A DNA stretch of 64,000 bases from contig CAJINV010000005.1 in assembly GCA_905178155.1 (NCBI GenBank), forward strand, positions 3,585,968 through 3,649,967, in the 5' to 3' direction. The notes beneath the pieces were generated by a model. That model was not told where the DNA came from and ran no database searches. It saw only the letters and a program-made list of their open reading frames with translations. The position numbers and the translations under genes are program-made. The DNA is from Amoebophrya sp. A120. Taxonomy: Eukaryota; Sar; Dinophyceae; Syndiniales; Amoebophryaceae. Below, piece by piece: positions 9,502 to 19,156 of the stretch; position 1 is the first letter of the stretch, and each line of letters opens with the position of its first letter.

Positions 9502-11832
9502 TCAAACTTGAGCCAGCAACTCCTCAGCCGGAATAGAATCCAGCAGCTCACAAGGATCTTCAAGCGGGGTCGCCACCGTGGTCAGGAACCTCTGAATCTC
9601 ATCCCCCAAAGCGACACAGGAATGAAGCTGCACCCTAGCCACCCGACAGAACTGCGCCCAAAGTGCATCGCGGGTAGTCGCGTCAGCAACATTTTCCCCG
9701 GAGGGGAGCCACTCGAAGTACGGCACTATGGCAAAACGGGCACACAAACTCCAAAATAAAGCCGCTACCACCGACAGGTGAGCGCGCTCGCCCGATCGAC
9801 TCCGCAAAACCCCCACCGCAGTGGTGTTGTCCAGAAAGAATACGACCCGCTTGTGCGACAAGGTCGGGCCCCAGAGCATCAACAGAATGACCGGTGTAAA
9901 ACTCTCCAACACGTTGATCGGGAAAGACCCCCAAGAGGCGGATGGAAAATTATCCGCCCGCGAGACCGGGTGGCGGAACGCCTGGAAGGCACCCTCCTGC
10001 AGAAGACGGACCCCGCCGAGAATACCTCGCCCCCGCTTCCAACTCGCGTCCGAGTAGCACACCTCCACCGGGAGGCCCACTCGTAAGAAGGAAATCGGAG
10101 GAAGGACCGGGAGGCAGGCCGCCATGAAGCGTAAGCTCGCCGCACAACCGGAACCCAAGGGAAGGCAGGTGGCGCGAGAATGAAACAAACCTCCACGCCG
10201 AAAGACCGGCTTCAGCAAGCCATTTAGACGCCGGCCCACCAGCAGTGAGAAGGGGAAAAGGAACTTCCCGGAAAGGGTGGAAGCCCGCGCGGGACTGAGC
10301 TCCCCCGCCCCCAAGACTTCAACCAGGGCCGCCCGAAGGGTGGCGCGCTTCACTTCCGACAACTGCATCGTGGGAGGCGATTGCGACACGTCAAAATCCA
10401 AGCCCAAAACCCGCAAAGCGGTGCGCCCCCACTTGACCTTCTTCGGCTTCCAAGGAAAACCCAAAACCTCCAACATGTACACAATGGCGCGCATCAGGAG
10501 ACGGCGAACCCTGCGGGGCGCCGTGCCGGTCATATCATCTATATAGATGATCAAGGCCACGCAGAAAAGCCACCGAACGCAGAAGGCCAGAAACTGCCCA
10601 ACAATCAACCACTCCGTAACGGAGTGAATGTTCCCAAACAGGAGCGTGAGGCCGCGGAAGGCTTTGTAGGCCTTCGCCTTGGGGTCGAAAACCCCGATCC
10701 AGTTCGTCGCGCTCCCCGCCTTCGAAATGCTTACATTCTTGTAAGCGTTGGCAATGTCGATAACCCACTGGCAGAGCCCCGCACCCTCAGGGTCCGCACC
10801 ATCCTCCGCTGCGTCGAAGTTCGGTATGTGGTCCAAAGCCGCCCAAGCAACCTCCCGCCAGCCCGGGTCGGACGGGCGGGCATCCGGGAAAGGATCAAAA
10901 TCATACTCTTCACAGGCCAGGGGGTCTGCCCGGTTGCCCCCTTGGTCAAACACCCGCAAATCCCGCCAGAAGTCAACCCGCGGCGGGCCGCCTTCTTCTA
11001 GTAAAATCGCCGAGCTCGAAGCAAGGGCGAGAGCATGATGAACCGACGGAATCGGCATCGACGACGAGATGTCGGAGCAAACATTCAAAGGCACACCATT
11101 GTCGCAGAGGCGGATCTTGTCCGCCTCATGGTGTGCAAAACGAGTCAGAAGGATGCGCGCCCCCTTTTCCCAAGCTTCGTCCAGGGTAAAAGGACCCTGG
11201 AGCCAGCCGTCCTCGGTTTCTTGGATTGTAGTATCCCAGCAGTGCTTGACATCTTCACCCGGCATCCACGATGAGCTGCGCTGCCGCAGGCGCGAAATAT
11301 TTTCCGCACCCTCAACCGAGGCTGCTAGGTCCCCCGAACCGGAGCCGGTAGTTGGGGCCGGGGGCAAACGTCCACCCTCCGACGCCTTCATGAGTTTCGA
11401 CGGCCAAAAGTCTTGAGCCGCAGTGGGGCCGACCGATTCCCCCCCGGAAGCTAAAACCCGCCATACATGCGAGAAACCCGAAAAAGCAGACTCTCTGCCA
11501 ATCTTCTCAATAACCCCGAAGTTGAACTTCGACCGGATTGGCCTGGTATCCTTCCAACCACCTGCCAAGACCTGCTCCGAGCGAGAGACGGTCGCTGGGT
11601 CCGCCCGGGCACAGGCCAGCCAGTAAACGCCCGCCAGAATCCGGTCCGAGAAATCCCCAAAGGACGAGCTGTGGCCTTCGCGCAGGCACTGTTCGTTGTG
11701 CCGCGAGATCAGTCGCCGACCCGAAAAGGCCGGGTGGCTCCTGTCCTGCGACAAACCTGGTAGAAACCTGTCCCGGTCCCGCTGGACCCGAGAGAGAAAG
11801 GCAGAAACCTTGTCAGCCGGCGAGGACTCCAT
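9502..11832 (-). CDS. Reverse transcriptase / RNase H of YR retrotransposon
   Basis: A 776-codon frame. The polymerase palm is seen as motif A (WVIDIANAYKNVSI) and the catalytic YIDD box (ALIIYIDDMTG, about residue 430, near 10540). RNase H follows, with VCYSDASWKRGRGILGG, LDNTTAVGVLRSRSG and ENVADATTR supplying the acidic residues. There is no integrase or protease, which fits a YR element. The 190-residue N-terminal region before the RT is unassigned. The frame is free of stops, so the enzyme may be functional. It is the last gene of the element, ending about 370 bp before repeat B1. Confidence 0.93.
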   Translation of the reverse strand: MESSPADKVSAFLSRVQRDRDRFLPGLSQDRSHPAFSGRRLISRHNEQCLREGHSSSFGDFSDRILAGVYWLACARADPATVSRSEQVLAGGWKDTRPIRSKFNFGVIEKIGRESAFSGFSHVWRVLASGGESVGPTAAQDFWPSKLMKASEGGRLPPAPTTGSGSGDLAASVEGAENISRLRQRSSSWMPGEDVKHCWDTTIQETEDGWLQGPFTLDEAWEKGARILLTRFAHHEADKIRLCDNGVPLNVCSDISSSMPIPSVHHALALASSSAILLEEGGPPRVDFWRDLRVFDQGGNRADPLACEEYDFDPFPDARPSDPGWREVAWAALDHIPNFDAAEDGADPEGAGLCQWVIDIANAYKNVSISKAGSATNWIGVFDPKAKAYKAFRGLTLLFGNIHSVTEWLIVGQFLAFCVRWLFCVALIIYIDDMTGTAPRRVRRLLMRAIVYMLEVLGFPWKPKKVKWGRTALRVLGLDFDVSQSPPTMQLSEVKRATLRAALVEVLGAGELSPARASTLSGKFLFPFSLLVGRRLNGLLKPVFRRGGLFHSRATCLPLGSGCAASLRFMAACLPVLPPISFLRVGLPVEVCYSDASWKRGRGILGGVRLLQEGAFQAFRHPVSRADNFPSASWGSFPINVLESFTPVILLMLWGPTLSHKRVVFFLDNTTAVGVLRSRSGERAHLSVVAALFWSLCARFAIVPYFEWLPSGENVADATTRDALWAQFCRVARVQLHSCVALGDEIQRFLTTVATPLEDPCELLDSIPAEELLAQV

Positions 11833-11844
11833 TCTGATGCTGCA

Positions 11845-12126
11845 CTACGCTGGCGAGCGCGACTCTGTGAAACGGAAGTAAAATTCTCCCTCAAAGGAAA
11901 AAGGCGAAACCGTCGCTCGCGACGGTTCCACAGTAGAGTGTGGGGGGTGGGCCCAGATAGCACCCACACCCTGTGGTGTAAGCGACAAGAGAAAAACCAC
12001 CAGAATGTGAAAAACAAGAAAAGCGAGTGTACTAAGTAGCCAACCTGGGCGCGGTCTCGTGTCAGCACGGGAACTGAGGGGTGAGAAGAGCATGAGCATA
12101 ACGATCACAAAGTACCGCGCCGCCAA
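11845..12126 (-). CDS. Possible small membrane protein of the retrotransposon
   Basis: A 93-codon frame in the 840-bp gap between the Gag-like and RT frames. It starts with a hydrophobic signal-like segment (FVIVMLMLFSPLSS) and has a second hydrophobic segment (LLSTLAFLVFHILVVFLLSL), then a polar tail. It ends 13 bp before the RT start. It may be a chance frame in a leader region, and nothing comparable is known to me in Ngaro elements. Confidence 0.25.
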   Translation of the reverse strand: MAARYFVIVMLMLFSPLSSRADTRPRPGWLLSTLAFLVFHILVVFLLSLTPQGVGAIWAHPPHSTVEPSRATVSPFSFEGEFYFRFTESRSPA

Positions 12127-12671
12127 GGAGGTGAGTTTGCAAGGGTAACGGATTGGTTACCGCCAGTGCCAAACAACCCTCATCCCCGTGGCAACACGAG
12201 ACCGACCGCTGAGCATGTCTATGCTACACAATGAAAGACAACCCACGGGGGGTGAAGAGCCACTCTCCTCTCGACCGAAGGTTAACAGCTCACAAACACC
12301 TCGTGAGCACAACTACCACTCCGATCTCGGAATCTAACCGGCATCTACACCTAATCAACAGAGACGGAATGCAGGGAGCAATGTAGACCGAGGGCAACAA
12401 AGGGAACACCCCGCGAGCCTGGCCACGCCAGACCGCGAAATAAGTACCAGGCCAAGGGGGCCCGGAACGTTTCTAATTTCCACTCACAACAATCACACTC
12501 ACATCTTGTTCTCACAACAGAGCAAAGCTTTCGCTAGGAGCTAAAATCCAAGAGCAACCAGGCCAGCATGGATTTGTTCATGTAGGAGTAGTAAAAAGCA
12601 ACACGCCGACGGACCCACTTGGCCGAAGGCGAGGGCCAACCTCTAAAACTAAACTGCACATGCTGCAGTGC

Positions 12672-13844
12672 CTACTTCGGAGGCGCTTGCGCGTCCCCTC
12701 TCAAATCTTTTATCACAAAGGGAGACCGCAACACGTGCGGGAATCTGCAGCTGCTTCCGCGATTACAGCGGCCACGAAGAAAGTCGTGGCAAACAATCCC
12801 CACGTTGGAAGTAGTAGCCAAAATTTCTTCACCTCTCACCGGATCCCAGACCTTAGGGATTCCGGAGGAAGAAGCACGCCCGGGCGGGGCAGGACCCGGA
12901 CCCGGGGGACGTGGAGCGAGTTGTTTAGGCGGTGCCGGGATCTGTAAAGAGCGAATCTGCCCAACGACACGGGCCCCGAAGCCCTGTGTGCCCCCGCGCA
13001 CTTCGCCGTTCAGGATATCGCGGTACTGAGCCGGATCCAGCCGGCGCGACTCCCCCAGGGCAGTCAAATCATGAAACTCCGCCTCTGAAACCAGGTCGGA
13101 GTTCCGGAGCACTTTATGTGTGTTGCGAATCAGCATAACGTTAGTGGTAGGCGACCCCTTTTCGGCTTTGTAGTAGGACGCCAGATCCTCGAGCGGCAAC
13201 CTAGCATCAATCTTCGCTCGTACCCCGTAAGCCTGTTCAGTGAAATGGTCTGCAAAGAAAATCCCGAAGCGAGTCGTCTGCGCGGTTCTATGTTTAGGCG
13301 CGGACGACAAAATCATCTTCACTTCGGCCCGCTCCGAAGCATTGAGGGCCTTGATGCCCTTAAGCGCCTTGATCTCCACGCTACTGCAGATGTGGAGCGA
13401 CCTAACACCGTTGTAGTCCAGCACAGCTCGTGCCAGGCTCTCCGCGGGCACATCTACCGAGGACAGCGAATCAAGTGGGGAAGGCTCCCGCTGGTGCGCT
13501 AATAATTCGGATCGCGAGATCCCAAAGGCCTCGACCTCACTGTCACTAAAATCTTGCACGGCCTTCCGCTTCTTCACCGGGGGCGGGCCCTTGCGGGCCG
13601 GACCCGCCTCGCCCTCTTCCTCCGCGAGAAGAGCAGCGCAAATCTCATCTTCTTCAACTTCGGGGGCCGCCATCGGCGGGGCTTTCACTTTCGCAAACGG
13701 TTTAGCGACCGCCTTAACCGCTTTCGCCTTGTGGGGCGGCGCCTTCCCCTTGGGCTTGGCCGGAGCTTTAGCTTTGGCCGGGTGCTTCGCCTTTGCTTTT
13801 GCTTTCGCGGGCATCTTGTATCTGAACCTAAAAGCGATGCTCAA
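12672..13844 (-). CDS. Gag-like protein with CCCH zinc finger
   Basis: A 390-codon frame in the usual place for Gag, upstream of RT. The N-terminal 60 residues are Lys/Ala/Pro repeats (KAKAKAKHPAKAKAPAKPKG), likely nucleic-acid binding. A central helical domain spans about residues 120-290. Near the C-terminus CHDFLRGRCNRGSSCRFPH has C-x7-C-x5-C-x3-H spacing, a CCCH finger. Most retroelement Gags carry CCHC knuckles, so this finger type is unusual. The assignment to Gag rests on position and composition, not on a recognised capsid fold. Confidence 0.7.
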   Translation of the reverse strand: MSIAFRFRYKMPAKAKAKAKHPAKAKAPAKPKGKAPPHKAKAVKAVAKPFAKVKAPPMAAPEVEEDEICAALLAEEEGEAGPARKGPPPVKKRKAVQDFSDSEVEAFGISRSELLAHQREPSPLDSLSSVDVPAESLARAVLDYNGVRSLHICSSVEIKALKGIKALNASERAEVKMILSSAPKHRTAQTTRFGIFFADHFTEQAYGVRAKIDARLPLEDLASYYKAEKGSPTTNVMLIRNTHKVLRNSDLVSEAEFHDLTALGESRRLDPAQYRDILNGEVRGGTQGFGARVVGQIRSLQIPAPPKQLAPRPPGPGPAPPGRASSSGIPKVWDPVRGEEILATTSNVGIVCHDFLRGRCNRGSSCRFPHVLRSPFVIKDLRGDAQAPPK

Positions 13845-14300
13845 TGTGAGTGTGAATGTGAACTAAGTGGCAAGATACACTTGCTCGTATCTAACGTGGT
13901 CCCCTGTACGTGGAAAATAAGCGAGAAGAAACCGGTCTGAACCCAAAGTGGGAGGGGGGGGGAGGGCCCAGATCCCATTTACAAGCAGCGTCTCCTGCTG
14001 CGATCAAAGATTTTCCCATACCGACCTAAACATACTCAACCACTCGCATTTCGTATCTGTCAAGAAAAATCGGGCTAGCCCTGGGCTCAAGATCTGACAG
14101 ATTTTAGATTTGGGACCAACAAATTTATGTAGCAACAATTTCCGAGCGACTCGTGCACGAAATAGAACAGACCGCCACTGGACAAAAGTGAAGCAAATAT
14201 ATTTCTGCGCTATGCGGACTCTGGTTTTTTAGAAAACGATTTGGAAGTTTCCAGCTGTGCAGTGCCTGTAGCTCGAGCTGAAACATAATGCACCAGGCGT

Positions 14301-15248
14301 TCACTCCAGGTCGTCCTCCTCCGGAGACCAGCAGCATAGAAGCTGCTGCTCCTGGTCAGAGAATCGCGCAAAGTCATCACTGTATTCGAAAAAGGACAGG
14401 CTCCTAGCCTGAAGAGACCAGCCCTGCCTATTGGAGACCACCGCCACAAGCTTTTGCCGAGCTTTGGCGGCTTTCTTCCTATTCCATGCTAAGCGCGACG
14501 TGATCGCACACGTACGACGTGGCCCATGGCCACTCGTCTCGGCTAGCCTACAGGCAGACATGAACTCGCACTTCGATATCGGAAACAACGTGGCCCAGTT
14601 CTCAACTGAGCACACCGGGCAAACATTCACCCGGCTCTTCTTACACATGCAGAGCACCTCCATGCGGCGTAGCTGCGAGGTTTTGTCCTTGCGGACCATC
14701 AAAGCTGCTGACCGGGTCACACCTCCCTGCCTACGCAGGAAGACCTGCGAGCGGCTAATCGCCGTCAGGGTGTCGCCACGGATCCCTAGCGCCGAGGCCA
14801 CTACTAAAATTTCTTTCTCCCGCTGTGTCATACGGCCCAGGGAAGCCAAAAAGATGGGCGTTGCCTTCTTCGGTTGAAGGTTCTGCGATTTCAAGTACCG
14901 GCCGATTGCCCGCTGCAGACCGAGGAGCTGCCGGGGGAATAAAATGTTTTTAATTCTTCCCGCCTCCCCTTCTAGCGTCACTGCTGAAGACAGGTAACCC
15001 GCCGCAGAGGTAAACCCCTGGGCCAAAAGAAAAGCGGCAAACTGTCGAAAATCCGCAATCCCAACTTCCCGGGCCTGCTCCAGGCCTTTCTGCACTTTGA
15101 ACGCCTGCCATGCTCTTGCGTGAGAAGATTGCGGAGAACGTGTCCCGAAGACACTGGGCGCTGGCCCTCTAAATGAATACGTATGCGGGCGGCCCCGAGC
15201 CATGTTTGCAATCAAAGTTGTGATAGACAAGGTAAGACAAATCCACAC
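14301..15248 (-). CDS. Tyrosine recombinase of YR retrotransposon
   Basis: A 315-codon frame; residue 17 (MARGRPHTYSF) is an alternative start. Tyrosine-recombinase residues appear in order: Arg157 in ALGIRGDTLTAIS, the HxxR box at His241-Arg244 (HGPRRTCAITSR), and a candidate nucleophile Tyr289 (LSFFEYSDDF). Between Arg157 and the HxxR box, Cys200, Cys202, Cys210 and Cys213 form a CxC...CxxC cluster that could bind zinc. It would integrate the circular DNA copy. It is the first gene after repeat A1, whereas in Ngaro and DIRS elements the recombinase usually lies after RT/RNase H. Confidence 0.82.
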   Translation of the reverse strand: MWICLTLSITTLIANMARGRPHTYSFRGPAPSVFGTRSPQSSHARAWQAFKVQKGLEQAREVGIADFRQFAAFLLAQGFTSAAGYLSSAVTLEGEAGRIKNILFPRQLLGLQRAIGRYLKSQNLQPKKATPIFLASLGRMTQREKEILVVASALGIRGDTLTAISRSQVFLRRQGGVTRSAALMVRKDKTSQLRRMEVLCMCKKSRVNVCPVCSVENWATLFPISKCEFMSACRLAETSGHGPRRTCAITSRLAWNRKKAAKARQKLVAVVSNRQGWSLQARSLSFFEYSDDFARFSDQEQQLLCCWSPEEDDLE

Positions 15249-15773
15249 ATCGCCCTAACGGCACCTACTGAGACTTAGATCTGGAAAGGAACGGACCACT
15301 ATCTGCCCTCAAAAGCACTACAGCAGCCTGGTAGTAGAAGAGAAAGAGAGAAAGGTTGACTTGGCGCGGGGCCTCAGAAGCGACCTAGCTACCCGAGCCC
15401 TACATCTAACATTCCGCACACTGTCGGATCCAATTTCCGATCTAACACTCTGAGCGCGTATCCTTTGTTTTTGAAGACCTTCCTTCATTTGAGCAAAAAT
15501 AAACAGAGCCTCAAGCTCTTCAAAGACAAGTACTCACCTGCCGCGCAGTTGAAGCATGAGTATCAGAAAACTTCCATGTCTCTACGAAGACATGGATTGA
15601 AAAAGAAATCGTAGCAACCTGCTGTGGCCTTGCTGGCCCTAACTCACAATGGCTTTCGCGCCCACGCTAAACTGCCCCCGCTGGGGCCACCCTCTATGGT
15701 GAGAAAAAAGGAATAAACTCCCCCCGCTGGGGGATGCCCTCACTGGCGCCACCTACTTCGGTGTAGAACAAAA
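15249..15773 (-). other. Leader of the retrotransposon, with GC-rich palindromes
   Basis: This is the untranslated stretch between repeat A1 and the recombinase frame. It carries two copies of CCCCCGCTGGGG, a near-palindrome (about 15673 and 15720), each beside related GC-rich sequence, so RNA secondary structure is likely. I see no coding frame. Confidence 0.45.
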
Positions 15774-15964
15774 GGGCAAAAATTCACCTAAACCTACGTC
15801 CCCCAGACGCACATATCGATGACTCTACATCGCTCCTCCCCACTCTAGGGGAGGAGATCGCAAACGTGCAATAGCTTCTACGGATCTGCCAGCCGATATA
15901 GTGCGAACGGGGGACCCCAAATCCCAGTTACTACACGAAAAGGATCTACCGAGGTAGATATGTC
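15774..15964 (-). repeat. Retrotransposon repeat A1
   Basis: This is the outer 5' end of the element in sense orientation, identical to A2 over 191 bp. The same stem-loop is present at 15833-15841 and 15848-15856. Confidence 0.92.
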
Positions 15965-16494
15965 GATATTATTACAGCCGGCACCCCCGCCACTAGTGGC
16001 AGTTGCGCATCTAGTGTTCCGTTGTCCCCGCGACGAAGACCGAGAGCGTCTCCCAGTGCCACGGGCAGTTCGGGGAATGTTATGTCAGGTTGTAGTTCTA
16101 CTGGCAAAATATTAGAGTCGTGGCGCCCACCTTCTAAGTAGTTGCCCGCAAGGCCCGCACGACGGCCGAAATATGTTGGGTCGAACGCGGGCAGGTGCTC
16201 CGGGGAGGACGCGGCACTTGAACAAGCTGAAGAGGTGAGCGCGTTCGCCGACGTTGCTCTGGACAGGAGGGGTGACGCCTGGGTGCTCGCGGTGGCAGAA
16301 GTGGTTGTGCAGGCGGCGTCGGCGAAACGAAAATGTGGTCCTCCATATTTCCTCTGAGTGCAGGGCACAATGCGGATCGGCGACCCGGATGGAACTCCGG
16401 GCCTCCCCTGGCACGGATGCAACAGCATGCGCAACCGCAACTTCCACCAGCGCGCCGCGCTTTGCCAGTCCACGCTGGTGATCAATGAGAGCAA
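15965..16494 (-). pseudogene. 5' fragment of host gene broken by retrotransposon
   Basis: The minus-strand frame from 16494 ends in non-repetitive sequence (DITFPELPVALGDALGLR, then LPLVAGVPAVIIS) and is cut at 15965 by repeat A1. Across the element it resumes in frame at 8632 and stops at 8542. The first roughly 60 residues are less convincing and the true start may be elsewhere. The protein family is not recognised. Confidence 0.5.
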
Positions 16495-16799
16495 AGTATC
16501 CTGTGTAAAACCACCCGCCCAGACTTGTCAACGTGATGCAGGTCTGCTCAAATGTTTGGCATGCGCAGTCCCAACTACCCATGAGGAACAACATTCAGTA
16601 ATGCACATTTCTTGGGAGTTTGAGTCATTTGTCACTCGCTCGAATAGCGACTAGATGTAAAAGTGACTACTTGTCCGGCTGCCGCGTGGCTATACAGTAT
16701 GACACTGGGAGCCCCCGATTTTCTCATGTGCAAATTATACAGCCAAAACTTGTTGATTTGTGTAGCAGATTTTCCATTTTTACTCTGGCCGGGTGGGCG

Positions 16800-18102
16800 G
16801 AATGCTTTTACTCTGATACAGAGAAGAGAAAAAAGCCACTCTCGTGAACCACATCGCTGTATTGCGGGCGTGTTGCGGGTTATGCATTGCAAAACTATCG
16901 CACTGCTAGAACTACTAGCATAGTTGGTTTTCTTTACCAGAAAGAAGAATGAAATTTGTGATGCACGTTCAGGCACAAGAGCGGATTTATCATGCCGGAC
17001 TTCTGCGGCTTTTACCTTTACGAGCGCGGTACTTTTGCAGAGCATACGGATCGCGGAGAAAGAGTTCGGTGGTTGCGATCAGGGAGGAGTTGGTCGTCGC
17101 TCTTGTAGCAGGAGTACAGCATCTACTGCTGCCCCCAGCAAGAACAGCTGATGTACTAGTTACATTTGCATTCATTCTCCCACAACTCAGCTCGCACCAC
17201 TGCGCAAACCATTCCACCAGTGCGAGAAGTAAACAGGCACAGGTTTTCAGCCCTTTTTTCGACCGCAGAAATCCCCCTAAGCGGCTGCGGACCCACAGTT
17301 TGTGCAGTAGTTTCTCCCGCCGGGTTGGGCAAGTGAATTTTCTGTGTAGATTTCTGCAGGTGCTGCTAAGGATTCTCTTTGACTGCTCGCAGGCGACGAA
17401 GGTTTCGAGGGTGTCAACGTGGAAGAAATCTTGGTCCAGGACGTGGCGGGCCGTCGAAGATCTGGTTGGATGCAGGTCCGTGTGATCGACTTCCTTTGTC
17501 CTGCTAATTGTTACGCTGCAAGCTTGATCAGATGGTACGTCATGATTTTCGAGATCAAAGTGCAAGTCCGCCTGTTCCTCCCGTGCGTTCATCCTGGTGC
17601 TTTGTGCAGCTACAGAGCAGCTGCTCCGGCACTTATTTTGTAGGCAAGCCAAAGCAACACCCCGTGGTCTTGGTGATGGCGAGCTGCTACGCGGCCGTTC
17701 ACGGAGCGGCGATGGATTTACCACGTAAGCGACAGCTTCACCTTTAATTCTTGCGCGCGCGCTAGAGGCACTGGTTGTAGCATTTTCCGCGGACGACGCA
17801 CAAGCGTCAGACTTTTTTCGGGCAAAAATTGCCGCCGCCGAAACTGCAAGACTGGTAGTTGTCCTCGGAACAATCGTAAAAGCGGTCGGGTCCGCGACTG
17901 CGAGCAGGCAACAAGTGCGCCATATTACCGCTCGAGAAATGGACTGCAAAGTAGGTGTTCGCATATTTGGATTTGCAGCTGATGTACGTGAAAATAAAAC
18001 TCGCATCAACCGAGAGCGAGAGTGAGCTGCGCCTGAAAACGAAAAATTAACCAATGGAGGAAATAGATGACTAGGACAGGAGAGCGTATGCGCATTGATC
18101 AA
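16800..18102 (-). CDS. Unknown protein with signal-like N-terminus
   Basis: The frame opens at 18102. An internal Met (residue 47, MRTPTLQSISRAVIWRTCC) followed by a hydrophobic stretch would give a better targeting peptide. The middle is Ser/Arg/Ala-rich. Near the C-terminus LKTCACLLLALVEWFAQWC could be a membrane segment. After the introner at 16879-17046 a short last exon adds about 30 residues and ends near 16800. The family is unknown. Confidence 0.45.
16879..17046 (-). mobile_element. Introner, short-TIR family
   Basis: The ends are TATGCTCTGCAAAAGTAC and TTTTGCAATGCATA in inverted relation, flanked by CCG (minus strand). Removing it with one repeat joins ...LFLRDP to QHARNTAMWFTRVAFF, which ends at a stop after about 30 residues. 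Confidence 0.6.
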
Positions 18103-19156
18103 CCGAAACTGCTACCGCAACTTTGGACGATCTTTTTGTCATTTTTTTGCAAAAAGGCTAGAGCCGGTGGCGCGGTACTGTCACTTTAGCAAAATGAGGG
18201 GCCTTATGCTGACGAACGCAGGCTTTCCTTTTTCGTCACCCTCCACAACAAAGAAAATCGCTGCGCACGACCACCATTCTATGCTATTGGTTGCGATATG
18301 AAAATTCAATGCAGAAAAATTATAAAATTTCTCACCACAACAAATCTAAATACATGAAGATAGATTCACGACTGCAAGACGACATTTCTCGTACGACACT
18401 AGTATTATCCCGGCCGTAGAATCACCATGAAATCAGAAAACCATAACGCTGTAGATTCTGACTCAACTACAATCAAAATTGCAAACAAGAGAGATTTAGG
18501 CCTGAATTATAAGTACAATACCAACTGTTTTTTGTCCCATGAAAAATTTAATGCGGATGAAAACTGAAAACAAATGAAAGCTACATCAAACTACTGCGAT
18601 CCGGCTGCTATCGACGCCATCCATAAATTTGCAAGAGTAATGAATTATGCGAAATGGAGTTTATTCACCTCACGGACATGCTGGAATTCTCAATCTGTAG
18701 TCACGATAATGATACACATGCTAAAAATCCGGAAAATCGACAAACAATGCAATAGAAACAAATCCTGTCAATGTCAAAGTCAAAATGTTGCTCACAATTA
18801 TGCTATTGTGTACTTAAGCTACAGTATACAAATACAATTACATCATACTTTTAGTTTTTCTTTTTTCTAGGAAAGAGTTCAACTGCCGTACCTACTGTTA
18901 CAACACAGTGCGCGTAAGATCAAGAAGGATGCATTACTCAACACTGGCCGTCATGAAAAACTTTCTGCGATAAGCGGTCTTTTAAGAACCAAGTGAGAGT
19001 GTGAAGAATCGATGGAGTCGAAAATTTCAAAACTACTTCTACAGTCTTCAGAACAGAGAATGCAAGCGGTGAAAATAAGGAGCGCAATAAAATGTCGTCT
19101 CAAGAGATGACTCACGACATGATTCTCCTCCTGCGCATCCTCCATAAGAACATCCC
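18103..19156. other. Intergenic, AT-richer
   Basis: About 1 kb, visibly more AT-rich than the coding regions. No supported gene or repeat is seen. Confidence 0.5.

Larger units (their letters stand above)
8633..15964 (-). mobile_element. YR retrotransposon (Ngaro/DIRS order) with split direct repeats
   Basis: A complete 7.3-kb element. In sense orientation (minus strand) the order is A1 (15964-15774), YR ORF, Gag-like ORF, RT/RNase H ORF, B1 (9128-9004), A2 (9003-8813), a 55-bp spacer, and B2 (8757-8633). A1-ORFs-B1-A2-B2 is the split-direct-repeat layout of Ngaro/PAT-type YR retroelements. The A copies (191 bp) and B copies (125 bp) appear identical, which points to recent insertion. No target duplication is visible, as expected for recombinase-mediated integration. 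The insertion splits a coding sequence. Confidence 0.92.

Noticed and set aside
8864-9505. 213-codon minus-strand frame across the retrotransposon 3' repeats
   Set aside because: It spans B1/A2 repeats and an untranslated region; the translation of repeat sequence shows no domain.
9502-15248. Interpretation as LTR retrotransposon or virus-derived element
   Set aside because: No integrase, protease or simple LTRs; split direct repeats plus a tyrosine recombinase define a YR retroelement.
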